Under the pieces are notes generated by a model. That model did not search any database. It worked only from the letters and a program-made list of their open reading frames with translations, and was not told the origin of the DNA. The position numbers and the translations under genes were made by a program. A stretch of DNA of 64,000 nucleotides from Bacillus sp. MUM 116 (GTDB lineage: Bacteria; Bacillota; Bacilli; Bacillales; Cytobacillaceae). Numbering within the stretch: position 1 is the stretch's first letter; each line of letters starts with the position of its first letter. Positions 63,665-64,000 of the stretch are shown here, piece by piece. The stretch covers positions 1 through 64,000 of the forward strand of contig NZ_MLYR01000017.1 in the NCBI RefSeq assembly GCF_001866655.1. The letters run 5' to 3'.

Positions 63665-64000
63665 CTCTATTAAAATCGTCATTCTTGCACTGCTCGCGTT
63701 AGGGGCCTTTTCCCTATATTTATTTCATGATTTAAATGGAAGTTTTGATTATGCTCTTCCAAGAAGAGCGATTAAAGTTTTAGCTATGGCGTTGACAGGA
63801 TTTACGATTGCTTATGCAACCGTTGTGTTTCAAACGGTCACACATAACCGAATCTTAACACCGAGTATTATGGGGCTGGATTCGCTTTATTTATTGATTC
63901 AAACCTTGTTGATTTTCTTTTTAGGCTCTGAAAATCAATTGGCCGTTAATAAACAAGTAAATTTTCTCGTTTCTGTGGCTATAATGATTGGCTTCGCCCT
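63657..64000 (+). CDS. yclO: YclO-like petrobactin ABC transporter permease (3' cut by window)
   Basis: The first 114 codons of the second permease: an N-terminal helix, then LPRRAIKVLAMALTGFTIAYATVVFQTVTHNRILTPSIMGLDSLYLLIQTLLIF, the start typical of YclO. The ATG follows GGAGGAGG inside the yclN gene. The rest, and probably the ATPase and binding-protein genes, lie beyond the right edge. Confidence 0.9.
   Translation, partial: MRNSIKIVILALLALGAFSLYLFHDLNGSFDYALPRRAIKVLAMALTGFTIAYATVVFQTVTHNRILTPSIMGLDSLYLLIQTLLIFFLGSENQLAVNKQVNFLVSVAIMIGFA

Overview
The window is chromosomal DNA of an AT-rich, low-GC Gram-positive rod of the family Bacillaceae. The gene order yerA-yerB-yerC-pcrB-pcrA-ligA-camS, then gatCAB, a putP/opuE symporter, dgkB and rlmCD, is the yer region of Bacillus subtilis with accessory genes inserted. 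Ribosome-binding sites are strong AGGAGG types, TTG and GTG starts are common, and rho-independent terminators follow most units. Some intergenic repeat types recall Neobacillus-like genomes, but I cannot name a species. I saw no rRNA, tRNA, prophage, insertion sequence or CRISPR array.

Layout. 1-250: the end of a 52-nt tandem-repeat array. 255-4000: DUF2892 protein, adenine-deaminase-like YerA, lipoprotein YerB, TrpR-like YerC. 4300-10550: pcrB-pcrA-ligA-camS operon (archaeal-type ether lipid step, helicase, ligase, lipoprotein). 10650-12250: proline catabolism (P5C dehydrogenase). 12280-14750: an uncharacterised cluster of a His/Met-rich lipoprotein and two membrane proteins. 15040-17180: siroheme synthesis (SUMT-HemD fusion, SirC). 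17250-18330: GH15-like protein. 18480-21450: glyoxylate shunt (malate synthase, isocitrate lyase). 21690-24850: YueI, OsmC, a lysozyme-like protein, a membrane-anchored excisionase-like protein and a zinc-ribbon protein. 25060-28300: gatCAB amidotransferase. 28800-32700: nucleotidyltransferase, DUF1697, proline/Na+ symporter, thioredoxin-like protein. 32700-36870: plsY, dgkB, pncA-pncB. 37000-42310: two-component system and an RND transporter of the SwrC type. 42380-46900: a small hypothetical protein, acyl-CoA thioesterase, an 18-copy 52-nt repeat array, a LysR regulator and rlmCD. 47000-51520: DUF3231 protein, a CPBP protease remnant and an mhq-type quinone resistance operon with two MhqR-like operators. 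51640-55820: DUF4256 and a PspA/two-component envelope module. 55860-59600: a 1246-residue GH18 + deacetylase + glycosyltransferase fusion. 59970-62360: LytTR regulator and CoA-transferase. 62590-64000: Fur-controlled petrobactin-type permeases, running off the right edge.

How the parts work together. Several regulatory circuits can be read from the sequence: MhqR-like boxes on the mhq operon; OmpR-type 11-bp direct repeats at the -35 of the RND gene and of the pspA operon, each beside its own two-component system; 21-bp-spaced direct repeats between the LytTR gene and the CoA-transferase; a near-perfect palindrome on the malate synthase -10; and Fur boxes flanking the siderophore permease promoter.

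Points most worth a second look are: the 52-nt arrays, which sit at gene 3' ends and keep an exact period; the single-polypeptide polysaccharide machine; an RlmCD enzyme in which three of four iron-sulfur ligands are replaced; and a membrane protein with a duplicated D-x-S-Y-H ... H motif next to a putative metal-binding lipoprotein.
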